This document shows positions 1 through 7,734 of a stretch of DNA of 64,000 nt, piece after piece. Source of the DNA: Acrocarpospora pleiomorpha (GTDB taxonomy: Bacteria > Actinomycetota > Actinomycetes > Streptosporangiales > Streptosporangiaceae). The notes under the pieces are model-generated. The model saw only the letters and a list, made by a program, of their open reading frames with translations, was not told the DNA's origin and ran no database searches. Each line of letters begins with the position of its first letter. Position 1 is the first letter of the stretch. The position numbers and the translations under genes are program-made. Where the stretch lies: positions 176,001 through 240,000 of the forward strand of contig NZ_BLAF01000009.1 in NCBI RefSeq assembly GCF_009687885.1. The letters are read 5' to 3'.

Positions 1-3000
1 CTCGACGTCGCGGAACAGCGGGTCGCGGTCCGGCGCGCCGCCGTTCCCGTGCTCACCTATCCCGACCAGCTGCCGGTCAGCCAGCGCAAGGACGACATCC
101 TGGCGGCGATCAGGGACCACCAGGTCGTGATCGTCGCGGGCGAGACCGGTTCCGGCAAGACCACCCAGCTGCCGAAGATCTGCCTGGAGCTGGGCCGGGG
201 TGTGCACGGCCTGATCGGGCACACCCAGCCGCGCCGGATCGCGGCCAGGACCGTCGCCGAGCGCATCGCCGAGGAGCTGGAGATCCCGCTCGGGGAGGCG
301 GTCGGCTACAAGGTCAGGTTCACCGACCATTCGAGCGACGGCACCCTGGTCAAACTGATGACGGACGGCATCCTGCTGGCCGAAATGCAGACCGACCGGT
401 TCCTCTCCCAGTACGACACACTGATCATCGACGAGGCCCACGAACGCAGCCTCAACATCGACTTCATTCTTGGGTACGTCAAGCAGTTGTTGCCCAAACG
501 CCCCGACCTCAAGGTCGTCATCACCTCGGCCACGATCGACCCCGAACGGTTCTCCCAGCATTTCGGCGGCGCGCCGATCGTGGAGGTGAGCGGGCGGACG
601 TACCCGGTGGAGGTGCGCTATCGCCCGATCGATGAGGATCAGGACGACCAGACGCAGGCGATCGTGGACGCGGTCGACGAGCTGAACCGGGAAGGCCCGG
701 GGGACATTCTCGTCTTTCTCAGCGGGGAGCGGGAGATCCGCGACACCGCCGACGCGTTGAAGGGCCGCCGCGAGGAGATCCTCCCGTTGTACGCGCGACT
801 GTCGGCGGGCGAGCAGCACCGGGTGTTCCAGCGGCACACCGGGCGGCGGATCGTGCTGGCCACCAACGTGGCCGAGACGTCGCTGACGGTGCCGGGCATC
901 AAGTATGTGATCGACCCCGGGAATGCCCGTATTTCGCGGTACAGCCACCGGCTGAAGGTGCAGCGGCTGCCGATCGAGCCGATCTCGCAGGCGTCGGCCA
1001 ACCAGCGGAAGGGGCGCTGCGGGCGTACGTCCGACGGGGTGTGCATCCGGCTGTACGCCGAAGAGGACTTCGGTGGGCGGCCGGAGTTCACGGATCCGGA
1101 GATTCTCCGTACCAACCTGGCGAGCGTCATCTTGCAGATGACCTCGCTCGGGCTGGGGGACATCGCGGCGTTCCCGTTCGTGGAGCCGCCGGACAGCAGG
1201 CAGGTGAAGGACGGCGTCAACCTGCTGCACGAGCTGGGGGCGCTGGACGCGAAGGGCGGGCTGACGCCGCTGGGGCGCAAGCTGGCGCAGTTGCCGGTGG
1301 ACCCGCGGCTGGCCAGGATGGTGCTGGAGGCCGACCAGAACGGCTGCGTGCGCGAAGTGATGATCATCACGGCGGCGTTGTCGATCCAGGATCCGCGCGA
1401 ACGTCCGGCCGACAAGCAGCAGGCCGCCGACGAGAAGCACCGCAGGTTCGCGGACAAGGAATCCGACTTTCTCACTTACCTGAATCTGTGGCGGTATCTG
1501 CGGGAGAAGCAGCAGGAGCTGTCCTCCAGCGCGTTCCGGCGGCTGTGCAAGGCTGAGTTCCTCAACTACCTGCGGGTTCGCGAGTGGCAGGACATCGACA
1601 GCCAGCTGCGGCAGGTCGCCAAGACCCTCGGCGTCACGCTCAACAGCGCCGACGCCGACCCGCAGCGGGTGCATCTGTCGCTGCTGGCGGGGCTGCTGTC
1701 GCATATCGGCGTCAAGGACGTGGCCAAGAAGGAGCAACCGGGGCAGCGGCGGCCGCTCACCGAGTATGTCGGCGCCCGCAACGCCCGCTTCGCGATCTTC
1801 CCTGGGTCGGCGCTGGCCCGGAAGCAACCGCAATGGGTGATGTCGGCGGAACTGGTGGAGACGTCCCGGCTGTGGGCGCGGGTCAATGCCAAGATCGAGC
1901 CGGAGTGGGTCGAACCGCTCGCGCAGCATCTGGTCAAACGCGCGTACAGCGAGCCGCACTGGGAGAAGGACCAGGCCGCGGTGATGGCCCTGGAGAAGGT
2001 GACGCTTTACGGCGTTCCCATCGTCACCGAGCGTAAGGTCAACTACGGCAGGATCGATCCCGAGCTGTCGCGCGAGCTGTTCATCCGGCGCGCGCTGGTG
2101 GACGGCGACTGGCGGACCCACCATCCGTTCTTCCACGAGAACCGTAAGCTCCTGCAGGAGGTTGAGGAGCTGGAGGAGAAGGCCCGCCGCCGCGACATCC
2201 TGGTCGACGACGAGACCCTCTTCGACTTCTACGATCAGCGCATTCCGGCCGAGGTGGTGTCCGGGCGGCATTTCGACAGCTGGTGGAAGAAAGCGCCCGA
2301 CAAGACGATTCTCACGTTCTCGCCGGACATGCTGGTCAACGAGAACGCCGATGTCAGCGCCCGCGACTATCCGGACGTGATCCGGCAGAGCGGTCAGCGT
2401 ATGAAGCTGAGCTACCAGTTCGAGCCTGGTACCGAAGCCGACGGTGTCACCGTGCACGTGCCGTTGCAGGTGCTCAACCAGGTCAACGGCGCGGGCTTCG
2501 ACTGGCAGATCCCCGGCCTGCGGGAGGATCTGATCACCGCGCTGATCCGGTCGCTGCCCAAACATCTGCGGCGTAACTTCGTTCCCGCGCCCAACTTCGC
2601 CAAATCCGTGCTGGAACGGGTGACACCGGGCAGCGAGCCGATCCTGGACGCGCTGGAGCGCGAGTTGCACCGCATGACCGGGGTGGTGATTCCCCGGGAG
2701 GCGTGGAGCATGGAGCAGGTGCCCGACCATCTGCGCGTGACCTACCGGGTGGTGGACGAGCGCAAACGGCCGGTCGCCGAGGACAAGGATCTCGACGCGC
2801 TGAAACGCCGGCTCGCGCCCAAACTCCGGGCCACCCTCTCTGAGGCCGCCACCGGCCTCGAACGCGAGGGCCTGACCTCCTGGACGATCGGGACCCTGCC
2901 GAAGGTGTTCGAGCAGGGCCGGTTGCGGGCCTATCCGGCGCTGGTCGATCGCGGTGACACGGTCGCGGTCCGGATGTTCGAGACGCCGGCCGAGCAGGAG

Positions 3001-3693
3001 CGCGCCATGTGGGCGGGCACCCGGCGACTGCTCCTGCTCAGCACCCTCAACCCCGCCAAATCCATCCTTCGCGGCCTCACCACCACCCAGAAACTCGCTC
3101 TCAGCCGCAGCCCGCACGGCGGCGCCACCGCCCTCTTCGACGACTGCGCCGCCTGCGCCGCCGACAAACTCATCAAGGACGCCGGCGGCCCCGCCTGGGA
3201 CGAGCAGTCGTTCACCCGCCTTCACGACCACCTCAGATCCGACCTGTACGCGACGACTCACGACGTCGTCACGAAAGTCGAACGCGTGCTCGCCCTCTGG
3301 CACACCGTCCAGAACGCCACCAAAGGCCCCGCCGACGCCGTAGCCGACATCAAGGACCAGCTAGGCAACCTCGTCTTCCCCGGCTTCGTCACCGCCACCG
3401 GCCATGCCCGCCTCCCCGACCTCCAGCGCTACCTCAAAGCCATCGAACGCCGCCTCGAAAAACTCCCCGACGACCCGCACCGCGACCGCGAATGGATGTT
3501 CAAAGTCCACGACATCGAAGACGACTACCGCGACCTGGTGGACAAACTTCCCCCCGCCCGCCGCGACGCCCCCGCCGTCAAGGACATCCGCTGGATGATC
3601 GAAGAACTCCGCGTCAGCTTCTTCGCCCAGCAACTCGGCACCCCGACCCCGGTCTCCGAAAAACGCATCAGAAAGGCGATGGAACAGCTGTAG
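1..3693 (+). CDS. hrpA: ATP-dependent RNA helicase HrpA (5' end outside window)
   Basis: DEAH-box RNA helicase of the HrpA family, which remodels RNA with ATP in the cytoplasm. Counting from the GTG at 49, Walker A GETGSGKTT is near residues 31-39, motif II DEAH near 127, motif III SAT near 164 and motif VI QRKGRCGR near 320. HA2/OB-fold and the long C-terminal DUF3418 region of HrpA follow, to about 1214 residues. The same frame is open leftwards to base 1 (LDVAEQRVAVRRAAVP before the GTG), and these residues look like the usual HrpA lead-in, so the true start is probably upstream of the window and the GTG at 49 is internal. The stop is TAG at 3691. Several long antisense ORFs over it are shadows. 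Family call is secure; the RNA target is unknown. Confidence 0.95.
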   Translation, partial: LDVAEQRVAVRRAAVPVLTYPDQLPVSQRKDDILAAIRDHQVVIVAGETGSGKTTQLPKICLELGRGVHGLIGHTQPRRIAARTVAERIAEELEIPLGEAVGYKVRFTDHSSDGTLVKLMTDGILLAEMQTDRFLSQYDTLIIDEAHERSLNIDFILGYVKQLLPKRPDLKVVITSATIDPERFSQHFGGAPIVEVSGRTYPVEVRYRPIDEDQDDQTQAIVDAVDELNREGPGDILVFLSGEREIRDTADALKGRREEILPLYARLSAGEQHRVFQRHTGRRIVLATNVAETSLTVPGIKYVIDPGNARISRYSHRLKVQRLPIEPISQASANQRKGRCGRTSDGVCIRLYAEEDFGGRPEFTDPEILRTNLASVILQMTSLGLGDIAAFPFVEPPDSRQVKDGVNLLHELGALDAKGGLTPLGRKLAQLPVDPRLARMVLEADQNGCVREVMIITAALSIQDPRERPADKQQAADEKHRRFADKESDFLTYLNLWRYLREKQQELSSSAFRRLCKAEFLNYLRVREWQDIDSQLRQVAKTLGVTLNSADADPQRVHLSLLAGLLSHIGVKDVAKKEQPGQRRPLTEYVGARNARFAIFPGSALARKQPQWVMSAELVETSRLWARVNAKIEPEWVEPLAQHLVKRAYSEPHWEKDQAAVMALEKVTLYGVPIVTERKVNYGRIDPELSRELFIRRALVDGDWRTHHPFFHENRKLLQEVEELEEKARRRDILVDDETLFDFYDQRIPAEVVSGRHFDSWWKKAPDKTILTFSPDMLVNENADVSARDYPDVIRQSGQRMKLSYQFEPGTEADGVTVHVPLQVLNQVNGAGFDWQIPGLREDLITALIRSLPKHLRRNFVPAPNFAKSVLERVTPGSEPILDALERELHRMTGVVIPREAWSMEQVPDHLRVTYRVVDERKRPVAEDKDLDALKRRLAPKLRATLSEAATGLEREGLTSWTIGTLPKVFEQGRLRAYPALVDRGDTVAVRMFETPAEQERAMWAGTRRLLLLSTLNPAKSILRGLTTTQKLALSRSPHGGATALFDDCAACAADKLIKDAGGPAWDEQSFTRLHDHLRSDLYATTHDVVTKVERVLALWHTVQNATKGPADAVADIKDQLGNLVFPGFVTATGHARLPDLQRYLKAIERRLEKLPDDPHRDREWMFKVHDIEDDYRDLVDKLPPARRDAPAVKDIRWMIEELRVSFFAQQLGTPTPVSEKRIRKAMEQL

Positions 3694-3743
3694 GCCCCAC
3701 GTGCTACTTCCGCCTACCCGACTTCGCCCAAGGGAGACACCGC

Positions 3744-3963
3744 CTACTCGGTGAGCCGGCTCTGGGGTGAGGCGGGGTAGGCGCTCTGGTAAGGGACGGT
3801 CATTACCCACCCGTGGCGAAGGAGGTAGGTGATGGCCTGCCGGACCCCTGGAGACGCTGTACTCGGTGACGAGGGCGCCTTCGCTGGGGACGGGGCGGCG
3901 GCCGGGGATATGGCCGCTGCGAATGTCGGCGGCGATCCGGTCGGCGATCTGCTGGTAGCGGGG
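3744..3963 (-). pseudogene. GntR-family regulator relic (winged-helix part, frameshifted)
   Basis: Read on the minus strand, 3960 to about 3845 encodes RYQQIADRIAADIRSG, then VPSEGALVTEYSVSR, the typical first half of a GntR winged helix. The match continues in another frame as VRQAITYLLRHGWV and runs to a TAG at 3746-3744. The frame break lies at about 3839-3845. There is no plausible start upstream: the sequence enters a run of ten G (plus strand, 3960-3969). No effector-binding domain follows. I read this as a decayed fragment, not a working regulator. A sequencing error could explain the shift but not the missing ends. Confidence 0.6.
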
Positions 3964-4191
3964 GGGGGGTGAGGTGGGCTGAGCGTCGGCGGTCTGGTCG
4001 GCGACTACGGCCTGGCCCCCTACATCACAGCCAAGCCTGAAGCCGGACCTGTGGCCCCAGACCCCGCCCGATGAGTCACGCTAGCCCTGCATTCCGCACG
4101 TGATCACCATTGACCTGGGGTGATCATCTAAGGTGCCGGATCTTGTATAGCGACTGAGTTGCAACGATGCAGCGTGTGCGGAAAACGGGGC
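3964..4191. other. Non-coding stretch between GntR relic and IS element
   Basis: After the G10 run there is no ORF with believable start or codon pattern. The sequence is less G+C-rich near 4100-4190. It ends in the bases that form the left flank of the IS630 insertion (a CTAG target). I see nothing else in it; together with the GntR relic it fills the gap between hrpA and the transposon. Confidence 0.5.
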
Positions 4192-4193
4192 TA

Positions 4194-5312
4194 GTGTCCC
4201 GGTTTTGAGTTCCGTCATCTAATGGAGGGATGGCGGGCAAACCACGACGGCCGCTCACGCTGAGCGTAGACGAGCGGCGGACGCTGCAAGGGTGGGCCAC
4301 TCGCGGTAAGACCGCGCAGGTGCTGGCCCACCGGTCGCGGATCATCTTGCTGTGTGCCGACGGCCTGGACAACACCGCCGTGGCCCGGCGTCTGGGCGTC
4401 ACGCGGGACACGGTGGGCAAGTGGCGCAATCGGTTCATCGATCGCCGGCTGGACGGGCTTGGTGACGAGCCGCGGCCCGGTGCTCCACGCACGCTCACCG
4501 ATGCTCAGGTGGAGGAGGTGGTGGTGCGCACCCTGGAAGAGGTCCCCGAAGGAGCCACCCACTGGTCCCGGCGGGAGCTGGCCGCCCGGGTGGGGATCTC
4601 GGCCTCCAGCGTGCGGCGCATCTGGCGGGCGTTCGGCCTGCAACCGCATCTGGTGGAGGAGTTCAAGATCTCCACCGATCCGTTGCTGATCGACAAGATC
4701 CGCGATGTGGTCGGCCTGTACTTATCCCCGCCCGAGCACGCGGTGGTGTTGTCCGTCGACGAGAAGCCGCACATCCAGGCGATCGAGCGGTCGGCGCCAG
4801 TGCTGCCGATGATGCCCGGCACGCCCGAGCGGCGCAGCCACGACTATCACCGGCACGGCACCATCGACCTGTTCGCGGCGCTGAACGTGGCCACCGGCAA
4901 GGTGATCGGCAAGTTATCGGCCCAGCATCGTGCGGTGGACTTCCGGGACTTCCTGGATGAGATCTTCCACCACGTCGAGCCGGGCCTTGAGATTCACGTG
5001 ATCTGTGACAACCTGTCCACGCACAAGGCCCCGGTGGTCCATAAATGGCTCCTCGCGCATCCTACGGTCCACCTGCACTTCACCCCCACCTACTCGTCGT
5101 GGATTAACCAGGTCGAGCGGTGGTTCGCCGAACTACAGCGCCGCCGCCTCGATCGCGGCGTGTTCTGTTCCCTCGACGAGCTGACAAGGGCGCTGCAGGA
5201 ATGGCTCAAGCACTGGAACGAAAACGCCCGCCCGTTCACCTGGACCAAGGACGCCGACCAGATCATCGGCGCCATCGGCCGCTACTGCGCTCGAATCTCT
5301 GGACCAGGACAC
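4194..5312 (+). mobile_element. IS630-family insertion sequence, complete
   Basis: The element starts GTGTCCCGGTTTTGAG at 4194 and ends in the inverted copy at 5312. Comparing 21 terminal bases, about 15 match, with a perfect outer GTGTCC. It is flanked on both sides by TA (4192-4193 and 5313-5314), with C on the outer left and G on the outer right, so the empty site was CTAG. IS630-type elements are known to prefer this target and to duplicate the TA. One transposase gene fills the element. Length 1119 bp. It appears intact, and the near-perfect ends suggest a fairly recent insertion. Confidence 0.9.
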
Positions 5313-5315
5313 TAG
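4230..5315 (+). CDS. IS630-family transposase
   Basis: DDE transposase of 361 residues that cuts and joins the ends of its own element. The N-terminal 130 residues hold two helix-turn-helix units (NTAVARRLGVTRDTVGKW near 48-64; ISASSVRRIWR near 123-133). The catalytic triad is D177 (LSVDEKP), D260 (VICDNLSTHK) and E296 (WINQVERWF), the IS630 arrangement. ATG at 4230 has GGAGGG just upstream. The last sense codon is the final complete codon inside the element; the stop TAG at 5313-5315 is made of the duplicated TA and the flanking host G. It overlaps the stop of the convergent marR gene. Confidence 0.95.
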   Translation: MAGKPRRPLTLSVDERRTLQGWATRGKTAQVLAHRSRIILLCADGLDNTAVARRLGVTRDTVGKWRNRFIDRRLDGLGDEPRPGAPRTLTDAQVEEVVVRTLEEVPEGATHWSRRELAARVGISASSVRRIWRAFGLQPHLVEEFKISTDPLLIDKIRDVVGLYLSPPEHAVVLSVDEKPHIQAIERSAPVLPMMPGTPERRSHDYHRHGTIDLFAALNVATGKVIGKLSAQHRAVDFRDFLDEIFHHVEPGLEIHVICDNLSTHKAPVVHKWLLAHPTVHLHFTPTYSSWINQVERWFAELQRRRLDRGVFCSLDELTRALQEWLKHWNENARPFTWTKDADQIIGAIGRYCARISGPGH

Positions 5316-5782
5316 CACTCCACAACGGTTTCGGTGCAGATCACCTTGCCGTTGCTGACCGCCTGCTGGAGCAGGGCGTAGAGGGTCTCGCGCTGGTCGG
5401 CGTCGAGTGAGGCGAGCACCTCGTCATCGACCGCCGCCAGGGCGGCCTCGACGTCGGCCAGCCGCTGTGTGCCCGCTTCGGTGAGCTGCACCACGTGGCG
5501 GCGACGGTCTTCGGGGGCGCGGCGGCGTTCGATCAGCTTCTGGGCCTCGAGTTCGTTCAGCAGGCCGACCACGTTGGTGGCGTCCATTGCCAGCATGGTG
5601 GCCAAGGCCTGCTGGTTGCAGGCGCCGCCGTTGCGCAGCACGGTCAGCGTGACGACGTGGCGGGGCCGAAGTCCGAGTGGGGCCAGCACCGTTTCGGCGC
5701 GCATGCGAATAAGGCGCGCGAGGTGGTCCAGCAGGGGGCCCGAGCGGTGGCCCGTCTGGCCTGTGGCGGGCGGGGAGGTCAT
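5312..5782 (-). CDS. MarR-family transcriptional regulator
   Basis: Winged-helix regulator of 156 residues, within the usual MarR size. The recognition region QQALATMLAMDATNVVGLL and the wing APEDRRRHVVQLTEAG are plainly MarR. It is divergent from an azoreductase, and an inverted repeat in the 84-bp gap between them (5825-5849) is the likely operator for both genes, suggesting control by quinone or electrophile stress as in other MarR/azoreductase pairs (inference). Its stop codon lies in the CTAG into which the IS630 element inserted. The insertion keeps the stop and the whole protein, so the gene is probably still functional. It has one Cys, the last residue, whose codon precedes the stop. 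Confidence 0.9.
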   Translation of the reverse strand: MTSPPATGQTGHRSGPLLDHLARLIRMRAETVLAPLGLRPRHVVTLTVLRNGGACNQQALATMLAMDATNVVGLLNELEAQKLIERRRAPEDRRRHVVQLTEAGTQRLADVEAALAAVDDEVLASLDADQRETLYALLQQAVSNGKVICTETVVEC

Positions 5783-5824
5783 GACACCAGTCTACCGACT
5801 TGGCAGAACAGTCGATGGTGTAGT

Positions 5825-5849
5825 AATCATTTGTGTATCACAAACGATT
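5825..5849. promoter_or_regulatory. Probable MarR operator between marR and azoreductase
   Basis: Two 10-bp arms, AATCATTTGT (5825-5834) and ACAAACGATT (5840-5849), are inverted with 9 of 10 matches around a 5-bp spacer. It overlaps a possible -10 (TAATCA, 5824-5829) placed 18 bp after TTGGCA (5800-5805) for the azoreductase gene. Site length, symmetry and position fit a MarR dimer site. Confidence 0.7.
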
Positions 5850-5866
5850 TATCCAAGGGGAATCAT

Positions 5867-6511
5867 ATGGCACACCTGCTTCACATCGACTCCAGCATCC
5901 AGGGCGAGCGCTCGACCAGCCGCAAGCTCACCGCCCAAGCGGCCGAGGTCTGGCGGGCGGCGCACCCGGAGGGCACTGTCACCTACCGCGACCTGGGCCG
6001 CCGCCCGCTGCCGCACCTCGACGAGGCGGCCTTCCTGGCCCGGCTCGCCCCGGTCGAGCAGCACACCCCCGATCAGGCCGCCGCGTGGCAGCTGACCGAG
6101 CAGCTCGTCGACGAGGTCAAGCGGGCAGACACGGTCCTGCTGGGCATGCCGCTCTACAACTACAGCGCGCCCAGCAGCGTCAAAGCCTGGGTGGATTACC
6201 TCATCACCCCCAGGCTGGCGTACGACCCCGAGACCGGGACCGGGCTGCTGGCCGACAAGGAGTTCATCGTGCTGGCCAGCCGCGGCGGTGGCTACGGCCC
6301 GGGCACCCCGCGTGAAGGCTGGGACCACGCCGAGCCGTGGCTTCCGCACGGGCTGTCCGTGGTGGGGTTGCGGCCGCGGTTCATCACGGCCGAGCTGACG
6401 CTGGCCCAGGTGAATCCGGCGATGTCCGATCTGATCCCGCTGGCCGTCGAGAGCCTGGCGGCGGCCCAGCGCGAGATCGACACCCTGTGGCGTGCCGGGG
6501 TGCCCGCTTAG
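5867..6511 (+). CDS. azoR: FMN-dependent NADH-azoreductase (AzoR-like)
   Basis: Flavodoxin-fold quinone/azo reductase of 214 residues, a cytoplasmic FMN enzyme. The start HLLHIDSSIQGERSTSRKL is the AzoR phosphate/FMN loop; MPLYNYSAPSSVKAWVDYL (middle) and the SRGGGYGPGTP loop are family hallmarks. ATG 5867 is preceded by AAGGGG. The longer upstream frame crosses the operator and antisense marR and is not used. The divergent MarR gene and the shared palindrome suggest repression relieved by electrophilic quinones (inference). The stop TAG at 6509 overlaps the end of a minus-strand gene relic. Confidence 0.9.
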   Translation: MAHLLHIDSSIQGERSTSRKLTAQAAEVWRAAHPEGTVTYRDLGRRPLPHLDEAAFLARLAPVEQHTPDQAAAWQLTEQLVDEVKRADTVLLGMPLYNYSAPSSVKAWVDYLITPRLAYDPETGTGLLADKEFIVLASRGGGYGPGTPREGWDHAEPWLPHGLSVVGLRPRFITAELTLAQVNPAMSDLIPLAVESLAAAQREIDTLWRAGVPA

Positions 6512-6600
6512 GCGATCAGGTGGGGATGGGCGAGCGGCGGCAGCCACACCGTCAGCATGGCGTGGCGGTCGCCGTCGTCCAGCAGGTCGGTGGGCAGGCG
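6508..6600 (-). pseudogene. C-terminal relic of an unrecognised gene
   Basis: On the minus strand a well-biased reading frame (RLPTDLLDDGDRHAMLTVWL, then PPLAHPHLIA) runs about 31 codons to TAA at 6510-6508. That stop overlaps the azoR stop tail to tail, as in a normal convergent pair. No start or upstream continuation is visible: beyond about 6600 the frame passes into a hairpin region and then into another relic in a different frame. I do not recognise the family. Confidence 0.4.
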
Positions 6601-6640
6601 GCCAGGCGCACCCGGCCGCCTGCACCCCGCCTGAAAGGGC

Positions 6641-6663
6641 CGGACGAGCCTTTTGCTCGTCTG
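6641..6663. terminator. Hairpin, possible bidirectional terminator
   Basis: GACGAGC (6643-6649) pairs with GCTCGTC (6655-6661) around CTTTT; two more pairs can extend the stem. No clear T-run follows on either side, so this is only a structural candidate. It lies between two gene relics. Confidence 0.35.
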
Positions 6664-6714
6664 GGGCGCATTGTGCACTCCTGGTTCGCCGGCTCAGCCA
6701 GGCCGGCTGGTTCC

Positions 6715-6830
6715 CTGGCCTGTGGGGTTCCCGGGTCCAGCCGGGCGATGGTCAGCATGTCGGAGAGGATTTCCTCCAACCGGGTCCATTTCCTGCGTAA
6801 ACGGCGCCGGATGGCGGTGCCTGACCCGTC
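6715..6830 (-). pseudogene. Sensor histidine kinase relic (end of dimerisation helix)
   Basis: Minus-strand translation gives RLEEILSDMLTIARLD followed by PGTPQAREPAG, which is the end of a HisKA domain (the segment usually reading RLxxLVxDLLxLARLD). Just upstream the match shifts frame: QEMD appears in the neighbouring frame before RLEE. No ATPase domain follows. It is a short frameshifted leftover of a two-component kinase. Together with the relic at 6508-6600 it makes up most of the 460-bp gap between azoR and the HAD gene; the rest (6601-6714, 6831-6962) has no supportable feature. Confidence 0.5.
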
Positions 6831-6972
6831 GGGGATCCCAAGTCGGTCACGGGGGTCTCCTTGTTGGGGACCGCGTCGTGCGACCCATATGTCAGGGAAG
6901 ACCCGGAGTAACGTAGGCGGAGATCTTGTCGGTCGCGGACCAGCGGCAGGATGGCCTGATGTGGAGGGTGTT

Positions 6973-7626
6973 GTGATTCGGGCGGTTGTGTTTGATGTTG
7001 GGGAGACGTTGATTGATGAGACGCGGATTTGGTCGCGGTGGGCTGATCGGTTGGGGGTGACGCGCTTGACGTTCATGGGGGTGTTAGGCGGGATGGCGGC
7101 GCTCGATCGGTCTCATCGGGATGCTTTTGAGGTGGTTCGGCCGGGGCTGGATGTGCGGGCTGAGATGGAGGCGTGGCGGCGGGAGGATCCGGATGGGCTT
7201 CGGGAGAACTTCGATGGCGACGATCTCTATCCGGATGTCAGGGGGAGTCTGGGGGAGCTCAGGAAGCTGGGCTTTCAGGTGATCGTCGCTGGGAATCAGC
7301 CGGTGCAGGCGTATGACGCGCTGGTGGCCATGGAGTTGCCGGTCGACGCGATCTACACCTCGGCGGGGTGGGGGTTGTCGAAGCCGCAGGCCGGGTTCTT
7401 CGCGAAGGTGGCGGAGGTGGCGGGGCGGGCGCCAGAGGAGATCCTCTATGTGGGGGATCGGTTGGACAATGACGTGCTTCCAGCCGCGCGGGTAGGGATG
7501 CGCACGGCGTTGTTGCGGAGGGGGCCGTGGGGTTACCTGCACGCCGATCGTCCGGAGTCCGCCGCCTGTGACTTCGTCATCGACGGGTTGGACGAGCTGG
7601 CTGAACTCTTGGACGCTCCCTCGTAA
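6973..7626 (+). CDS. HAD-superfamily hydrolase-like protein
   Basis: Cytoplasmic Rossmann-like HAD protein, 217 residues. GTG at 6973 follows GGAGGG at the right distance and starts VIRAVVFDVGET. Motif I reads DVGET: the first Asp (nucleophile) is present but the second Asp of the usual DxD is Gly. Motif II is near IVAGNQP, motif III Lys in LSKPQAGFF and motif IV in VGDRLDNDV. The cap region is short (type I). The substrate is unknown, and the change in motif I makes a standard phosphatase role uncertain. Codons here use more T in third positions than the neighbours, which suggests a different history. Convergent with the kinase gene downstream. Confidence 0.8.
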   Translation: MIRAVVFDVGETLIDETRIWSRWADRLGVTRLTFMGVLGGMAALDRSHRDAFEVVRPGLDVRAEMEAWRREDPDGLRENFDGDDLYPDVRGSLGELRKLGFQVIVAGNQPVQAYDALVAMELPVDAIYTSAGWGLSKPQAGFFAKVAEVAGRAPEEILYVGDRLDNDVLPAARVGMRTALLRRGPWGYLHADRPESAACDFVIDGLDELAELLDAPS

Positions 7627-7734
7627 GGTCGCGACCGCGAGGTTGAGGACACCCGCGAAAAGCGGCCGGACTGTCGGGCCATCCCTTGCCGGTTGCGAGC
7701 GGAGGAAGCATTGGCGATCGGGTGAGTCGCGCGG

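Noticed and set aside
5495..5866. Longer azoreductase start reaching into marR
   Set aside because: It would cross the operator and the antisense regulator; ATG 5867 begins exactly at the AzoR N-terminus with a ribosome site.
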